The notes under the pieces were generated by a model, which was not told where the DNA came from, did no database searches, and saw only the letters and a program-made list of their open reading frames with translations. From Polaribacter sp. BAL334 (GTDB taxonomy: Bacteria > Bacteroidota > Bacteroidia > Flavobacteriales > Flavobacteriaceae), in NCBI RefSeq assembly GCF_015767435.1, contig NZ_JADWOV010000301.1:310001-374000 (forward strand): a DNA stretch of 64,000 bases, given 5' to 3'. This document shows, piece by piece, positions 50,905 to 60,426 of the stretch (its first letter is position 1; each line of letters opens with the position of its first letter). The translations under genes were made by a program, and so were the position numbers.

Positions 50905-51921
50905 TTATGAGTTAGATAGTGCGTTTGAAAGCGCTTCTTTTGTTTTAATTTCACTTATTCCCCAATATTTTTCAATAACTTCATTTTGTTTCGAACTAAT
51001 GTTAAAAGTATACTTTTTAAAACTGTTTTCAATTTCTTTGGTTTCAGATTCTAATGTATTTAAATCTGATTGATTTCTTTGAGAAAAAGCCCTATGATCA
51101 TTTTTACTAACCTTATAATTTACTTTTTGTCTCAAAATCATTTGTGGTTTTTTTAAATAATTTACATAACCAATATGAGTTCCTACACTGTTTGAAACAA
51201 CAAAATCAGCTAATTTGATTATTGATTTTAACCTTGACAAAAAGAAAATATCATTTATATGACCTGCAGATGTAATTTTAAAACCACAGTTTTCATACGT
51301 TTTTACCAAATTTTGATTTAAAGCATCTCTCCAATATAAACAAATTATAACAGTATCAAATTCATTTTGCACTGATTTTAAAAATGTTATTAACTCATCG
51401 TTATTAAAATCAGTTGCTAAATTTTTTATGGAATGAGAAGGAAAAACTAATAAAGTTTTACCAATATCATTTTTATGATGACAAAATGTATCTTCTTTTA
51501 AAAAATCGTCAACATAGTGTATGTAAGGTCCTATCTTAATAACATTTTTAGTTGTTTTCTTTTTTATATGATTTTTTCTAATTTCACTTAAAGTAATAAT
51601 TTTTGAAACGCACCAATCAATAGAATCTTTTTTAACTATTGAGCCTAAAAATAAACCATGCTCAATATAGGCATTTAAAGGCTTGTCATTTGCTAAATAT
51701 TTTTTTAGTGACACACTTAAACCGTAATAATTATTATCAATTACTATATCTGTTGGGTATTGTGGTATTTCAGAAATTATTTTTTTATAATCAAAGATCG
51801 AAATATTACTTCTAATATTTATTTCCTTTTTTGATTTACGATGAATTAAACGAAGACCAATTACAAATAAAATATTTATAATCTTATGAGTTATTATAAA
51901 ACTTTTAATTTTTTCTTTCAT
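50905..51921 (-). CDS. Unassigned polysaccharide-locus protein, possibly GT-B glycosyltransferase-like
   Basis: A 338-residue protein that I cannot place in a family. The start is ATG 51921 (a TTG precedes it). It has a basic N-terminal hydrophobic segment but no clear signal peptide. Notable blocks are YIEHGLFLG (about 85), LLVFPSHSIKNL (about 160) and FVVSNSVGTHIGYVNYLKKPQMILRQ (about 240-265); the last resembles the nucleotide/phosphate-binding region of GT-B enzymes such as CDP-glycerol or capsule transferases. The context (glycosyltransferases on both sides, gaps of 2 and 14 bases) supports a transferase. It does not show the GxGHxxR motif expected of PseG. Confidence 0.65.
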   Translation of the reverse strand: MKEKIKSFIITHKIINILFVIGLRLIHRKSKKEINIRSNISIFDYKKIISEIPQYPTDIVIDNNYYGLSVSLKKYLANDKPLNAYIEHGLFLGSIVKKDSIDWCVSKIITLSEIRKNHIKKKTTKNVIKIGPYIHYVDDFLKEDTFCHHKNDIGKTLLVFPSHSIKNLATDFNNDELITFLKSVQNEFDTVIICLYWRDALNQNLVKTYENCGFKITSAGHINDIFFLSRLKSIIKLADFVVSNSVGTHIGYVNYLKKPQMILRQKVNYKVSKNDHRAFSQRNQSDLNTLESETKEIENSFKKYTFNISSKQNEVIEKYWGISEIKTKEALSNALSNS

Positions 51922-51935
51922 CAAAATATATCAAC

Positions 51936-53117
51936 TTAATTAAGTTCTAAAAATACCCTAGCATAATTTAAAAACATTGCATTTTGTGTAAACTTCTCAT
52001 TATAAATTTTTAATGAATTCTCCCCCATTTTAGGCAAATCATATTTACTTAAATTTTTAAAAACTTCAACTAATTCGTCTTCATTTGGTTCAATTAAAAA
52101 ACCATTAAATCCATCTATCACCATCTCTGGAATTCCACCAACTTTGGATGAAATTATTGGTAAACCAATCCTTAATGCCTCTATGATTGACACAGGCAAA
52201 CCTTCATCAAGACTAGTTAAAATAAAACCATTTGACACTTTTAATTGACTAGTAACATCGTTTACAAAACCTTTAAAAACAATTTGTTTTTCTAACTTAT
52301 TTAATTTTACCAATTTCAACAAATTTACTAAATCAGAACCATCTCCTAAAAAGGTAATTTTAAACAGTTTTTTTTCCTCTAATGATAGTCGACTTATTGC
52401 TTTAATTATAATTTCTTGCCCTTTTCTTTTGCTGATAGATCCAGCACAACAAAAAGAATATTTAGGATCGCACTCTTGGAGTTTATAAGAAGGTTTTCCT
52501 ACTTTATTATTAATGCCATTGTATACATAAAAAAGTTTTTCTGAATCGAATTTTGGATGGTTATTTCTGAAATTTTCCATTGAACTTTGTGATACAAAAC
52601 CCAATTTATCAACGTGTTCTAAAACTTCTTTTTCAGCATTTACCAAATACTTAAAATACGAAGTATTTATTAATTTAGGAAAATAAATATGAAGCATTTT
52701 AAAAGTATCTCCATTAGAATGAATAACCAATACTACTTTTTCTTTGGTGTTTTTTCTTTGTTTTAAATAATGGTAACAGGCTAATATCTCATGAAAAAAA
52801 ACAATATCTGTATCTCTATCTTGAGAATTATAGTAATCGACAATGCGTTTTTTATTGTTCTCCCCTTTTTTTAAAAATTTAATAGTTAAAAAGCTTGAAA
52901 ACGGGATTATTTTTTTCATTAACCTTTTTATACCACCTTTTTTAGATTTTAAAGCATAATCAACTTCGCTTTCAAAAAATAAATCTGCACTTATTATAGC
53001 AAGATTTACGCATAGTTTCTTTAAAAAGGGATCGGATTTCGCAAATGTCCTTACCACTCTGCTATCTCCATTTGGGGATGACAATCTTGAACTAAATATT
53101 AAATCTACTTTTTTCAC
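51936..53117 (-). CDS. Family 4 glycosyltransferase
   Basis: A 393-residue GT-B enzyme. The C-terminal domain is clear: CCAGSISKRKGQEIIIKAI (about 225), then TSLDEGLPVSIIEALRIGLPIISSKVGGIPEMV with the E-x7-E motif. The start is GTG at 53117, forming a GTGA overlap with the flippase stop, so translation is coupled. It probably adds a sugar to the lipid-linked repeat unit. Confidence 0.9.
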   Translation of the reverse strand: MKKVDLIFSSRLSSPNGDSRVVRTFAKSDPFLKKLCVNLAIISADLFFESEVDYALKSKKGGIKRLMKKIIPFSSFLTIKFLKKGENNKKRIVDYYNSQDRDTDIVFFHEILACYHYLKQRKNTKEKVVLVIHSNGDTFKMLHIYFPKLINTSYFKYLVNAEKEVLEHVDKLGFVSQSSMENFRNNHPKFDSEKLFYVYNGINNKVGKPSYKLQECDPKYSFCCAGSISKRKGQEIIIKAISRLSLEEKKLFKITFLGDGSDLVNLLKLVKLNKLEKQIVFKGFVNDVTSQLKVSNGFILTSLDEGLPVSIIEALRIGLPIISSKVGGIPEMVIDGFNGFLIEPNEDELVEVFKNLSKYDLPKMGENSLKIYNEKFTQNAMFLNYARVFLELN

Positions 53118-54373
53118 AGTTGGTTCATTTTAGAGTAAACATATTTTCTTGCATAATAAATTGATAAAAATGATGTTGCAATTTCTGATATTAATACTGC
53201 AGCGCAAATTCCATTTAAAAACCATACGTTAAAAATATACATATTTAAAATTAGAATACCGTAAATAATTCCTGAACCTATAATTGCCCTTGCAAAATAC
53301 TTTTTGAAACCAAAAGCCAAAAGGGTTTGTACTGCAATTGTGTTGTTAATGACAACGGGGATAACTGTAAAGGATAAAATAATTAGAGCTGTTGTAGCTA
53401 TTGGTATTTGTTTCCCACTTATTAGCTTAACGATAAAAGGAGCGGCTGATATAACAAGTAACAAAAGGAAGATTTGAATAACTAAATTTATCTTTAATAT
53501 TTTGTGAATAAAAGACAAGCTTTTATCTTTAACTACTTTAGGAAAAACAGTTTGACTTATTAAGCTAATAGGAGTTTTCATTAAATTGGTTATTTTTTCA
53601 GCAACATCGTAATAAGCCACTTCGTTTATCCCTATAAATGCACCAATAATAATTTTACTCATTTTAATATACAATTGTGACAAGTTTGATAAAAATATGG
53701 GTAAACTCTCTTTAAAATAATACATAAGAGTTTCTATTTTTGGGATGTAAAATACAACCTTATCTTTTTTAAAAACAATAATTACCGCCATTAATCCCGA
53801 AAAAATCGCACCAATACCATTTATAATTGGTACTAATAAATAATCAGATTCTTTTTTAATTAGAACAAAGATCAATACTAAAAAAATAAATCTGCTTCCT
53901 AGATTTATTAAAGTGATATATTTCATTTTTTCTAATCCTTGAAAATACCAAATAGGAAAAATAAATTCGTAAAAACATAACCACATGCTTAACAAAAACA
54001 GCACTTTGTAATTTTGAAAAAAGGGAATCATATAAATTAAAAATACTACAACAAGCATGGATATAGCAAATAGCAATGCTTTTAGTATAAGAACACTGCT
54101 TACAATTTCTGATACTTTTTGTGGATTTCCTCTGTGTAAACTAATTTCTTTTGTAGCTGAAATGTTAAAACCAAAACCAACTAATATTCCTAAGTATAGA
54201 ACCACTGATTGAGCAAAAACCACAACACCCCATGTGGTATCACCAAGAACATTAAATAAATGAGGTAATGTAATTATTGGGACTAATAAAGTAACTGCCT
54301 GCAAAATTGCCAAATAGGAAAAATTACTGACTAAAACTTTATATTTAATAATAAGTTCTTTTAGTTTAAGCAT
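53114..54373 (-). CDS. Oligosaccharide flippase (Wzx-like)
   Basis: A 419-residue integral membrane protein with about 12 helices and a basic C-terminus. The N-terminal block LVPIITLPHLFNVLGDTTWGVVVFAQSV is typical of the Wzx/MATE-like polysaccharide flippase family. It moves the undecaprenyl-linked repeat unit across the inner membrane. It follows pseI by 14 bases. Confidence 0.9.
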   Translation of the reverse strand: MLKLKELIIKYKVLVSNFSYLAILQAVTLLVPIITLPHLFNVLGDTTWGVVVFAQSVVLYLGILVGFGFNISATKEISLHRGNPQKVSEIVSSVLILKALLFAISMLVVVFLIYMIPFFQNYKVLFLLSMWLCFYEFIFPIWYFQGLEKMKYITLINLGSRFIFLVLIFVLIKKESDYLLVPIINGIGAIFSGLMAVIIVFKKDKVVFYIPKIETLMYYFKESLPIFLSNLSQLYIKMSKIIIGAFIGINEVAYYDVAEKITNLMKTPISLISQTVFPKVVKDKSLSFIHKILKINLVIQIFLLLLVISAAPFIVKLISGKQIPIATTALIILSFTVIPVVINNTIAVQTLLAFGFKKYFARAIIGSGIIYGILILNMYIFNVWFLNGICAAVLISEIATSFLSIYYARKYVYSKMNQL

Positions 54374-54387
54374 ATATTGCTTTTCTA

Positions 54388-55431
54388 TTAATTTTCTATA
54401 AATGACATTTTTAAGGCTGTTCCCTTTTCGAGATCAACAATAACGTTTTTATTTAAAATATCATTATAAAACTTTGGATGCATTCCAAATCCTGGTCTTA
54501 CTGAGCGCACATTTTCTTTGGTTAAAACATCACCTGCTTTTATATCTTTAACAATGTATAAAGAACGACAAAAATCTCTTCCACTAAGTTGTTTTTCTGT
54601 CAAAGTATAATCAACTACCCCAATAGCACTTTCAGCCTGTCTTACTGCTTTAACCATGGATGTAAACTCATCTTCGTTCATGGAAAATGAAGCATCTGCA
54701 CCACCAATTGATCTGTCTAAAATAAAATGTTTTTCAATAATTTTAGCACCAAAGGCTGTGGCTACAATGGGTACAATATTTCCCATTGTATGGTCTGATA
54801 ATCCGCTTATAACATTGTAACGTTCAGCCAAATCTTTAACCATACACATATTTGCTTCTTGAATAGGAGCAGGATAACTGGAGGTACATTTTAACAACGC
54901 AATATCATAATTGCCCATTCTATAGCAAGCATCTAAGGCCAATTCTATATCTTCTTGTTCTGCAATTCCTGTTGAAATAATTACTGGTTTTCCTTTGGAT
55001 GCAATTAATTCAATTAGTGGAATATCAGTAATTTCAAAGGATGCAATTTTATATGCAGGAACATTTAATGTTTCTAAAAATTCAACAGAAGTTGGATCAA
55101 AAGGAGATGAAAAACAGATTAATTCTTCTTGTTTAGCAACTTCCATAATTTGTTGATGCCATTCCCATGGCAAATGAGTTGATTTGTATAAATCATGTAA
55201 ATATTGTCCATCCCAAAGCGTACCTTGTGTAATTTTGAAATCTTCTTTTTTGGAATCTAATGTGATGGTATCAGCAGTAAATGTTTGTAATTTAATACAA
55301 TTTGCACCTGCTCTTTTTGCGGCTTTAACAGTTTCAATTGCGGTTTCAATACTTCCATTATGATTTGCTGACAACTCAGCAATAATAAAAACGGGGGAGT
55401 TTTGATCAATTTTAAAATTTCCTATTTTCAT
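54388..55431 (-). CDS. pseI: Pseudaminic acid synthase
   Basis: A 347-residue NeuB-family enzyme. FIIAELSANHNGSIETA, CIKLQTFTADTITLD and KITQGTLWDGQYLHDLYKSTHLPWEWH match the PseI subgroup rather than NeuB or LegI. STGIAEQEDIELAL and SGLSDHTMG carry the metal and PEP site. The C-terminal 65 residues are an antifreeze-like SAF domain. It condenses PEP with a 6-deoxy hexose derivative to form a nine-carbon nonulosonate. It lies downstream of the ATP-grasp gene (19-base gap). Confidence 0.92.
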   Translation of the reverse strand: MKIGNFKIDQNSPVFIIAELSANHNGSIETAIETVKAAKRAGANCIKLQTFTADTITLDSKKEDFKITQGTLWDGQYLHDLYKSTHLPWEWHQQIMEVAKQEELICFSSPFDPTSVEFLETLNVPAYKIASFEITDIPLIELIASKGKPVIISTGIAEQEDIELALDACYRMGNYDIALLKCTSSYPAPIQEANMCMVKDLAERYNVISGLSDHTMGNIVPIVATAFGAKIIEKHFILDRSIGGADASFSMNEDEFTSMVKAVRQAESAIGVVDYTLTEKQLSGRDFCRSLYIVKDIKAGDVLTKENVRSVRPGFGMHPKFYNDILNKNVIVDLEKGTALKMSFIEN

Positions 55432-55450
55432 TGTTAATTTTTAGTATTGC

Positions 55451-56401
55451 TTATTTTATATATTCTGAAAATCCTTTGTAAAATTTTCTTCCGACTGAAT
55501 TTTGTCTAGTATCTGATAATTGTAATCCTAAAGCATCTTCAATAGACCAAATGACATCCTCAAAACCAAAAAGATATCTGTACAAAACAGTACTTGAAAA
55601 CCTCGGATTTATTTCAAAAACTTTGGGTTCATTTTCTGAAATTCTTAACTGCACATTGATACTGCCTTCTAAATTTAATTTTATGGCTAAATTATGTAAA
55701 AGATTCGTAATTATTTCGTTTTCAACCACTTCTCCATAGCCACTATAGCCTCCATGTAATTCTCTTTTAAAAATTATAGATCGAATTTCGCCTTTTTTAC
55801 TTCTAAATAAACCACAAGTGAATTCTCCGTTTTGGTCAGTTATAAACTCCTGAACTATGTAATCTTCAATATGATTTTTTGTATAAAAAGCAAATTCAGC
55901 CATAGCATTAATTTTATAAATGTCTTTACTTCCTGAACCTGTTTTAGATTTTAAAATTACTGGAAAAGAGCTAATCTTTTTGATATCTTTTGCTAATGTT
56001 GTTTTTGGATAAGGAAAACCTGCTGTTTTTAAAAACTCGGCTGTTTTATATTTATCAAAACCAACTTGTAAAGCTAAATCAGAAGCTGTAATTATTTTTG
56101 CGTTTCCTATGTTATCTAATAGATTTTGTTCTGAAAAAAAACGAAGTTCTGGTTCTGCCATTGGTATAAAAATATCAATAGCATTCTTTTCAATAAATGC
56201 TTCTAAATTTTTTAAATACTCAGGATGCGAAAAACGCAAACCCACTGAAAAATTAGGATAAATAAATTGAGCGGCATTTTTATCGGAAATATCAATTCCG
56301 AATAAGTTTTTGGTGTATTGAGATTTTAAAAGTATTTTGCCAATACTTTGCCCAATATCACCTCCACAACCAGTTACTAATATATTTAATGCTGTACTCA
56401 T
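55451..56401 (-). CDS. ATP-grasp ligase-like protein
   Basis: A 316-residue protein. It begins with a Rossmann-like GCGGDIGQSIGKILLKS and continues with the ATP-grasp core: FPVILKSKTGSGSKDIYKI (phosphate-binding Lys), YIVQEFI, and FEINPRFSSTV with Mg-binding Glu/Asn. The family joins an acid to an amine using ATP. In a sugar cluster it could add an amino acid or acyl group to an amino sugar; this is inference. It is not a standard pseudaminic acid gene. Confidence 0.82.
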   Translation of the reverse strand: MSTALNILVTGCGGDIGQSIGKILLKSQYTKNLFGIDISDKNAAQFIYPNFSVGLRFSHPEYLKNLEAFIEKNAIDIFIPMAEPELRFFSEQNLLDNIGNAKIITASDLALQVGFDKYKTAEFLKTAGFPYPKTTLAKDIKKISSFPVILKSKTGSGSKDIYKINAMAEFAFYTKNHIEDYIVQEFITDQNGEFTCGLFRSKKGEIRSIIFKRELHGGYSGYGEVVENEIITNLLHNLAIKLNLEGSINVQLRISENEPKVFEINPRFSSTVLYRYLFGFEDVIWSIEDALGLQLSDTRQNSVGRKFYKGFSEYIK

Positions 56402-56405
56402 GTTT

Positions 56406-57104
56406 TTAATTTCTTCTTAAAACTTGGCTTAAGTAATTAGGTTCATTGCCTTTTTCGGTAACCTCATCTATTAATTTTTCTACATTATACGCTGTTGAGA
56501 GCAGCTGAAAACACTTATTTCCTGTGTCAATTGTACACCAATATGCTTTTCCTCCTGATTGTCTAGATTGCCCAACAGAACCAGGATTGATCAAAATGCT
56601 GTTGTTGTTCTTGATGGCAAATTGATAATGAGAATGCCCAATTAATACAAAATCGTGTTTATTGGAATCACATTTTTCAAGGATATTTTTGTCACAATCT
56701 GGATAAATATAGAAATTATTTGACCATGGACTTCCATGATTCATTAAAATTGATGTTTTTTCAAATTTTACAGATTTTGTCTCTGGTAAATTTTTTAAAA
56801 ACTCCAATTGATTTAATGACAATTTTTCAATAGCCTGTTGATGCCCACTTCCATATTTTGATCGAATGATTTCACTGATTGATGGGTTTTGTATCAAATC
56901 CTCTAAAATATATTCATGATTTCCTTTGATCATATCAAAAGACCATTCTGATAATTCTTCCAGAATTTTATCAGGGTGATAATAATAACCCACAATATCT
57001 CCAAGAATCAACAAATGGTTTACTTCCTCTAGTTTCGCTTTTTTTAAAACCGCTAGAAGTGCATCATAATTGCCATGAATGTCAGAAATTACGGCTATTT
57101 TCAT
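56406..57104 (-). CDS. Calcineurin-like metallophosphoesterase
   Basis: A 232-residue YfcE/MJ0936-type phosphoesterase. All five motifs are present: SDIHGN, LGDIVGYY, GNHEY, MNHGSPW and GHSHYQF (metal-binding Asp/His/Asn). It hydrolyses phosphate mono- or diesters. Embedded in the sugar operon, it might remove a phosphate from a nonulosonate or sugar intermediate. It overlaps the SDR gene by 4 bases. Confidence 0.88.
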   Translation of the reverse strand: MKIAVISDIHGNYDALLAVLKKAKLEEVNHLLILGDIVGYYYHPDKILEELSEWSFDMIKGNHEYILEDLIQNPSISEIIRSKYGSGHQQAIEKLSLNQLEFLKNLPETKSVKFEKTSILMNHGSPWSNNFYIYPDCDKNILEKCDSNKHDFVLIGHSHYQFAIKNNNSILINPGSVGQSRQSGGKAYWCTIDTGNKCFQLLSTAYNVEKLIDEVTEKGNEPNYLSQVLRRN

Positions 57105-57775
57105 TCGATGATTTGTATTGTTTTTAAAATATCTTTTGCAACATCAATCGGATTTTTTAGTTTTCCTTCTTTTTGAAAACTTTTAAAATTTTCAACATCA
57201 GGAAAATCACTTTCTCTGATACTTTTTTGCATATTGGTATCCATTACTCCAGGATTTATATTAAAAAAACGGTGCTGTTGATATTCCGTTTCTGCCACTT
57301 TAAAAAACATTTCTATACATGCTTTTGATGAACAATACAAAGACCAATTACTTATAGGTCTGTTTGCTGCACCTGAACTAATATTTACAAATGTAACTTG
57401 ATTTGAATCATAGTTTTTTAATAAAAACGACGTAATTAACATCGTTGATTTTATATTTACTGAAAGAATATCATCTATTGACGCTTCATCTATATCTTCA
57501 ATTTTAATGATGGGTTCAATTAAACTTGCATTGTTTATAAAATAAATTGCCTCGTTTGAAATTGTGTTTTTCAACATTTTTAAACTATTCTGAATATCAT
57601 TTTTTGATAAAACAGTTTTGATAAATTGAAATTTTTTTGATGAAAACTCCTCTTGATCTTTACTTACACTTCTTGACAATGAGATAATAAAACAGTCATC
57701 AATTGTCATTAAAACATCTACAAATGCTTTTCCTAAACCTCTATTTGCACCTGTTATTATTACAGTTTTTTTCAT
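57101..57775 (-). CDS. Short-chain dehydrogenase/reductase
   Basis: A 224-residue SDR. TGANRGLG (about 9-16) binds NAD(P), INNASLIEP is the NNAG-like motif, and NISSGAANRPISNWSLYCSSKA provides the Ser...Tyr-x3-Lys catalytic set. It is slightly short but complete. A role in reducing or oxidising a keto-sugar is inferred from its neighbours. PtmA of Campylobacter glycan loci is an SDR in a comparable position. Confidence 0.88.
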   Translation of the reverse strand: MKKTVIITGANRGLGKAFVDVLMTIDDCFIISLSRSVSKDQEEFSSKKFQFIKTVLSKNDIQNSLKMLKNTISNEAIYFINNASLIEPIIKIEDIDEASIDDILSVNIKSTMLITSFLLKNYDSNQVTFVNISSGAANRPISNWSLYCSSKACIEMFFKVAETEYQQHRFFNINPGVMDTNMQKSIRESDFPDVENFKSFQKEGKLKNPIDVAKDILKTIQIIE

Positions 57776-57778
57776 AGT

Positions 57779-58348
57779 TTATGAAGATAGATTATTTTTA
57801 TTCAACTTACTGTGAATAATGACATCTTTATAATTTCCATTAAAAAAGCAATGTTCTTTTAAGGTTGCTTCTTTTACAAAACCTGCACTTTCAATAGCGT
57901 TATATAAATGTGGTCTTAGATCAAATGCAAACGTAAAAATTTTATGGAATTTTAAATCAGTAAACGCTACTTGTTCAATCAATTGTAAAAAAATAGTCCA
58001 ATGTTTAGAAAAATATTCTTTCTCTAAATCAGTATTCATAATAAATGAAATTTCAGCATTTTTATCAATCCAGTTGATGTGGACCAGACCACCATAACCA
58101 ATACAAACATCATTTTGCAAGTATGAAAACAACAATTGATTCGGTTGTAAGGCATCAAAAAGTTTACTAACAACTGTATCAAAATAGTTATCCTGATCTT
58201 CTTTTGTTAAAGGCTTGTGTTGTCTTAAATGATAAATTTGTTCATTTCTCCATTTTAAAATATCCATACGATCTTGATATCTAATGGGTACAATTGAGTA
58301 CTCATTAAATAAATACTGTTGATTATTTAAAACTTTGTAAGAATTCAT
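57779..58348 (-). CDS. GNAT N-acetyltransferase, PseH candidate
   Basis: A 189-residue GNAT protein. The DILKWRNEQIYHLRQHKPLTKEDQDNYF block resembles the WRN motif of sugar-N-acetyltransferases such as PseH. ISFIMNTDLEKEYFSKHW and ALYN-like DLRPHLYNAIESAGFVKEATLKEH are the acetyl-CoA-binding and terminal parts. It is one of two GNAT genes in the operon; either could acetylate C4-amino-altrosamine. It lies 10 bases after the class III aminotransferase gene. Confidence 0.78.
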   Translation of the reverse strand: MNSYKVLNNQQYLFNEYSIVPIRYQDRMDILKWRNEQIYHLRQHKPLTKEDQDNYFDTVVSKLFDALQPNQLLFSYLQNDVCIGYGGLVHINWIDKNAEISFIMNTDLEKEYFSKHWTIFLQLIEQVAFTDLKFHKIFTFAFDLRPHLYNAIESAGFVKEATLKEHCFFNGNYKDVIIHSKLNKNNLSS

Positions 58349-58358
58349 TCCAATGATA

Positions 58359-59666
58359 TTAGTTTAACCTTTTAAAACCTGAATGACATATTGGTCCGTT
58401 TAATAAGTCGTTAATATTTAAAGTTTCTGATTCGCATTTTGCTATTGTAGCATAAATGCCATCCAATGCATCAAAATAAGTTTCTAAATGTTCGTTAGTA
58501 TGTTCGGTACAAGCATAAAAATGGGTACTTGCCAAAAACCCTTTTTTTAACATTTCTTGTGTAATCAATGTTTTATAGGCAGCCGCATTCTCATTATTAA
58601 ACCCATAAGTAGTCATTGCAGAAATACCCGAAACCGTAATATCTAAATTGTGACTTTTTGCTAATCTTTTCCAGCCTTCTTGTATTTTACTTCCAGTTTT
58701 TGTGATTGTTTTCCAAGACTCTATCCGTTCCATAACTTTTAAAGTAGCTAAAGCAGCTGTAGGGCCAATTCTTTCAGTCCAAAAGGTACTACTTATAAAA
58801 GTATTTTGAGCTGCTTCCATAACAGATTTTTTTCCAACAACTGCTGTTAAGGCATACCCATTTCCTAAAGTTTTTCCTAACATAATCATATCAGGCTCTA
58901 CATTAAATTTTTGAAAAATCCCTCCAAAGGTTTCTCTAAATCCAGAAGAACACTCATCAAAAATTAAAACAATATTTTTTTGACTTGCCAATGCTCTAAC
59001 TTTCTCTAAAAAGTTATTTTCTGGACCAAAATTTCGCATCACTTCCATTTTAATAACACCTATATTATTGTTTTCAACAATTTCCAAAAGTTCTTCATAA
59101 TTGTTATAATGAAATGGGAATACTGAATTTTTTAAATTTTTTGGTACTCCTTTTGGGCTTAATCCAGGAATTAAATGAGAAGACAAATCATCTCCACCAT
59201 TATGATTGGCAGACAAATACCAATCATGCCAACCATGATAACCACAAATTGCAACATTGTCTTTGCCAGCTGCAGCTCTTGCAATTCTAATAGCTATAGC
59301 ATTGGCTTCACCTCCAGTTCTTGCAAACCTTACCATATCTGCCCAAGGATTCATTTCTATTAATTTTTCCGCTAGATATACTTCTTCTGGGCAATTTAAT
59401 GTACTCATATTTCCATTCTTTACAGTTTCTATAACTGCCGAATCTACTTCTTCATTGCCATAACCAAGTGTATTTGTCCCTATGCCCATAATTGACATAT
59501 CTAAATATTCTTTACCATCTAAGTCCCATACTTTACAGCCTTTTGATTTTGAAAAATATGAAGGCCAATGTTCTGGCAAAAACATTTCTGGTCTTTTAGA
59601 AAGCAGCATCGTTCCGCCAGGAATAAGTGTTTTCGCTTTATTATATAATTCCTGTCCTTTACCCAT
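58359..59666 (-). CDS. Class III PLP aminotransferase (GSA-aminomutase-like)
   Basis: A 435-residue enzyme. The PLP lysine is K265 in MIMLGKTLGNGYAL, with the PLP-binding Asp237 in LIFDECSSGFRE. FARTGGEANAIAIRIARA and CGYHGWHDWY match the glutamate-1-semialdehyde aminomutase group. It is unlikely to be hemL: it sits inside the glycan operon, and the substrate is probably a keto-sugar or aldehyde. This would be a second transaminase besides PseC, which belongs to the DegT family. It overlaps the SpsF-type gene by 8 bases. Confidence 0.85.
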   Translation of the reverse strand: MGKGQELYNKAKTLIPGGTMLLSKRPEMFLPEHWPSYFSKSKGCKVWDLDGKEYLDMSIMGIGTNTLGYGNEEVDSAVIETVKNGNMSTLNCPEEVYLAEKLIEMNPWADMVRFARTGGEANAIAIRIARAAAGKDNVAICGYHGWHDWYLSANHNGGDDLSSHLIPGLSPKGVPKNLKNSVFPFHYNNYEELLEIVENNNIGVIKMEVMRNFGPENNFLEKVRALASQKNIVLIFDECSSGFRETFGGIFQKFNVEPDMIMLGKTLGNGYALTAVVGKKSVMEAAQNTFISSTFWTERIGPTAALATLKVMERIESWKTITKTGSKIQEGWKRLAKSHNLDITVSGISAMTTYGFNNENAAAYKTLITQEMLKKGFLASTHFYACTEHTNEHLETYFDALDGIYATIAKCESETLNINDLLNGPICHSGFKRLN

Positions 59667-60426
59667 TTTTGTTGTTTTTTAATGATTTTAGAAATCCTTC
59701 GTTTCTAACGATTTGATTATTCATTTTAATCAAATCATTCTCAATAATATAATTGGTGTATTCCAACCAAGTTTTATCTGTGCCTAATTTTTGAATTAAA
59801 TATTCGATTAATTCAAAATCTCTTTGTTCATCGACAGTCATTCTTATGGCAGAGAAATCTTTTTCACAATCAAAATTTTTACTACTGAAAAAATTAGCTC
59901 CTTTACCATTGGCGTTATTGCGAATATAAGGCGTAACATGCTCTAAATCTGATTTTAATGTAGCATTTTGAAAAGCTGTTTTTAGTGCTGAAAATTTAAA
60001 AACCTCTACATCTTGACCATCTGGAAATCTTTCTAATACACTATTTGAAACATAATCGTAGTTTTTATGATGTGCAAAACTTATAATATCGTCAACCAAA
60101 ACAGGGTCTAACAAAGGGCAATCAGAGGTTACTCTTACAATCCAATCAGCATTGCTATTTTTAACTGCATGATAAAAACGATCTAAAACGTTTGATTCTG
60201 AACCTCTAAAAGCACTGTAACCCCATTCTAAAGCTTTATCATAGATAACTTTATCAGGATTGTTAATAGTTGTAGCTACGATAATTTCAGAAATCTTTAT
60301 GCATTTTTTTAACCGTTCTAAATGTATTTCAAGTAGTGATTTTCCATTCACTTCTTTTAATATTTTTCCGGGTAATCTTGTGCTTCCAACTCTTGCTTGC
60401 GTTATTAAAATTGTTTTTAATTCCAT
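59659..60426 (-). CDS. SpsF-type nucleotidyltransferase (PseF candidate)
   Basis: A 255-residue protein. ITQARVGSTRLPGKILKEV (about 8-26) is the nucleotide-binding loop of the SpsF/cytidylyltransferase family, and RVTSDCPLLDPVLVDDII provides metal-binding Asp. It differs from the usual PseF/NeuA consensus (ARGGSKRIPxKN) but could make the CMP-activated nonulosonate; this is inference. It overlaps genes on both sides, so it is translationally coupled. Confidence 0.82.
   Translation of the reverse strand: MELKTILITQARVGSTRLPGKILKEVNGKSLLEIHLERLKKCIKISEIIVATTINNPDKVIYDKALEWGYSAFRGSESNVLDRFYHAVKNSNADWIVRVTSDCPLLDPVLVDDIISFAHHKNYDYVSNSVLERFPDGQDVEVFKFSALKTAFQNATLKSDLEHVTPYIRNNANGKGANFFSSKNFDCEKDFSAIRMTVDEQRDFELIEYLIQKLGTDKTWLEYTNYIIENDLIKMNNQIVRNEGFLKSLKNNKNG

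Noticed and set aside
58359..59666. hemL (glutamate-1-semialdehyde aminomutase) of heme synthesis
   Set aside because: The family resemblance is real, but overlap with glycan genes and the operon context argue for a sugar-related substrate.
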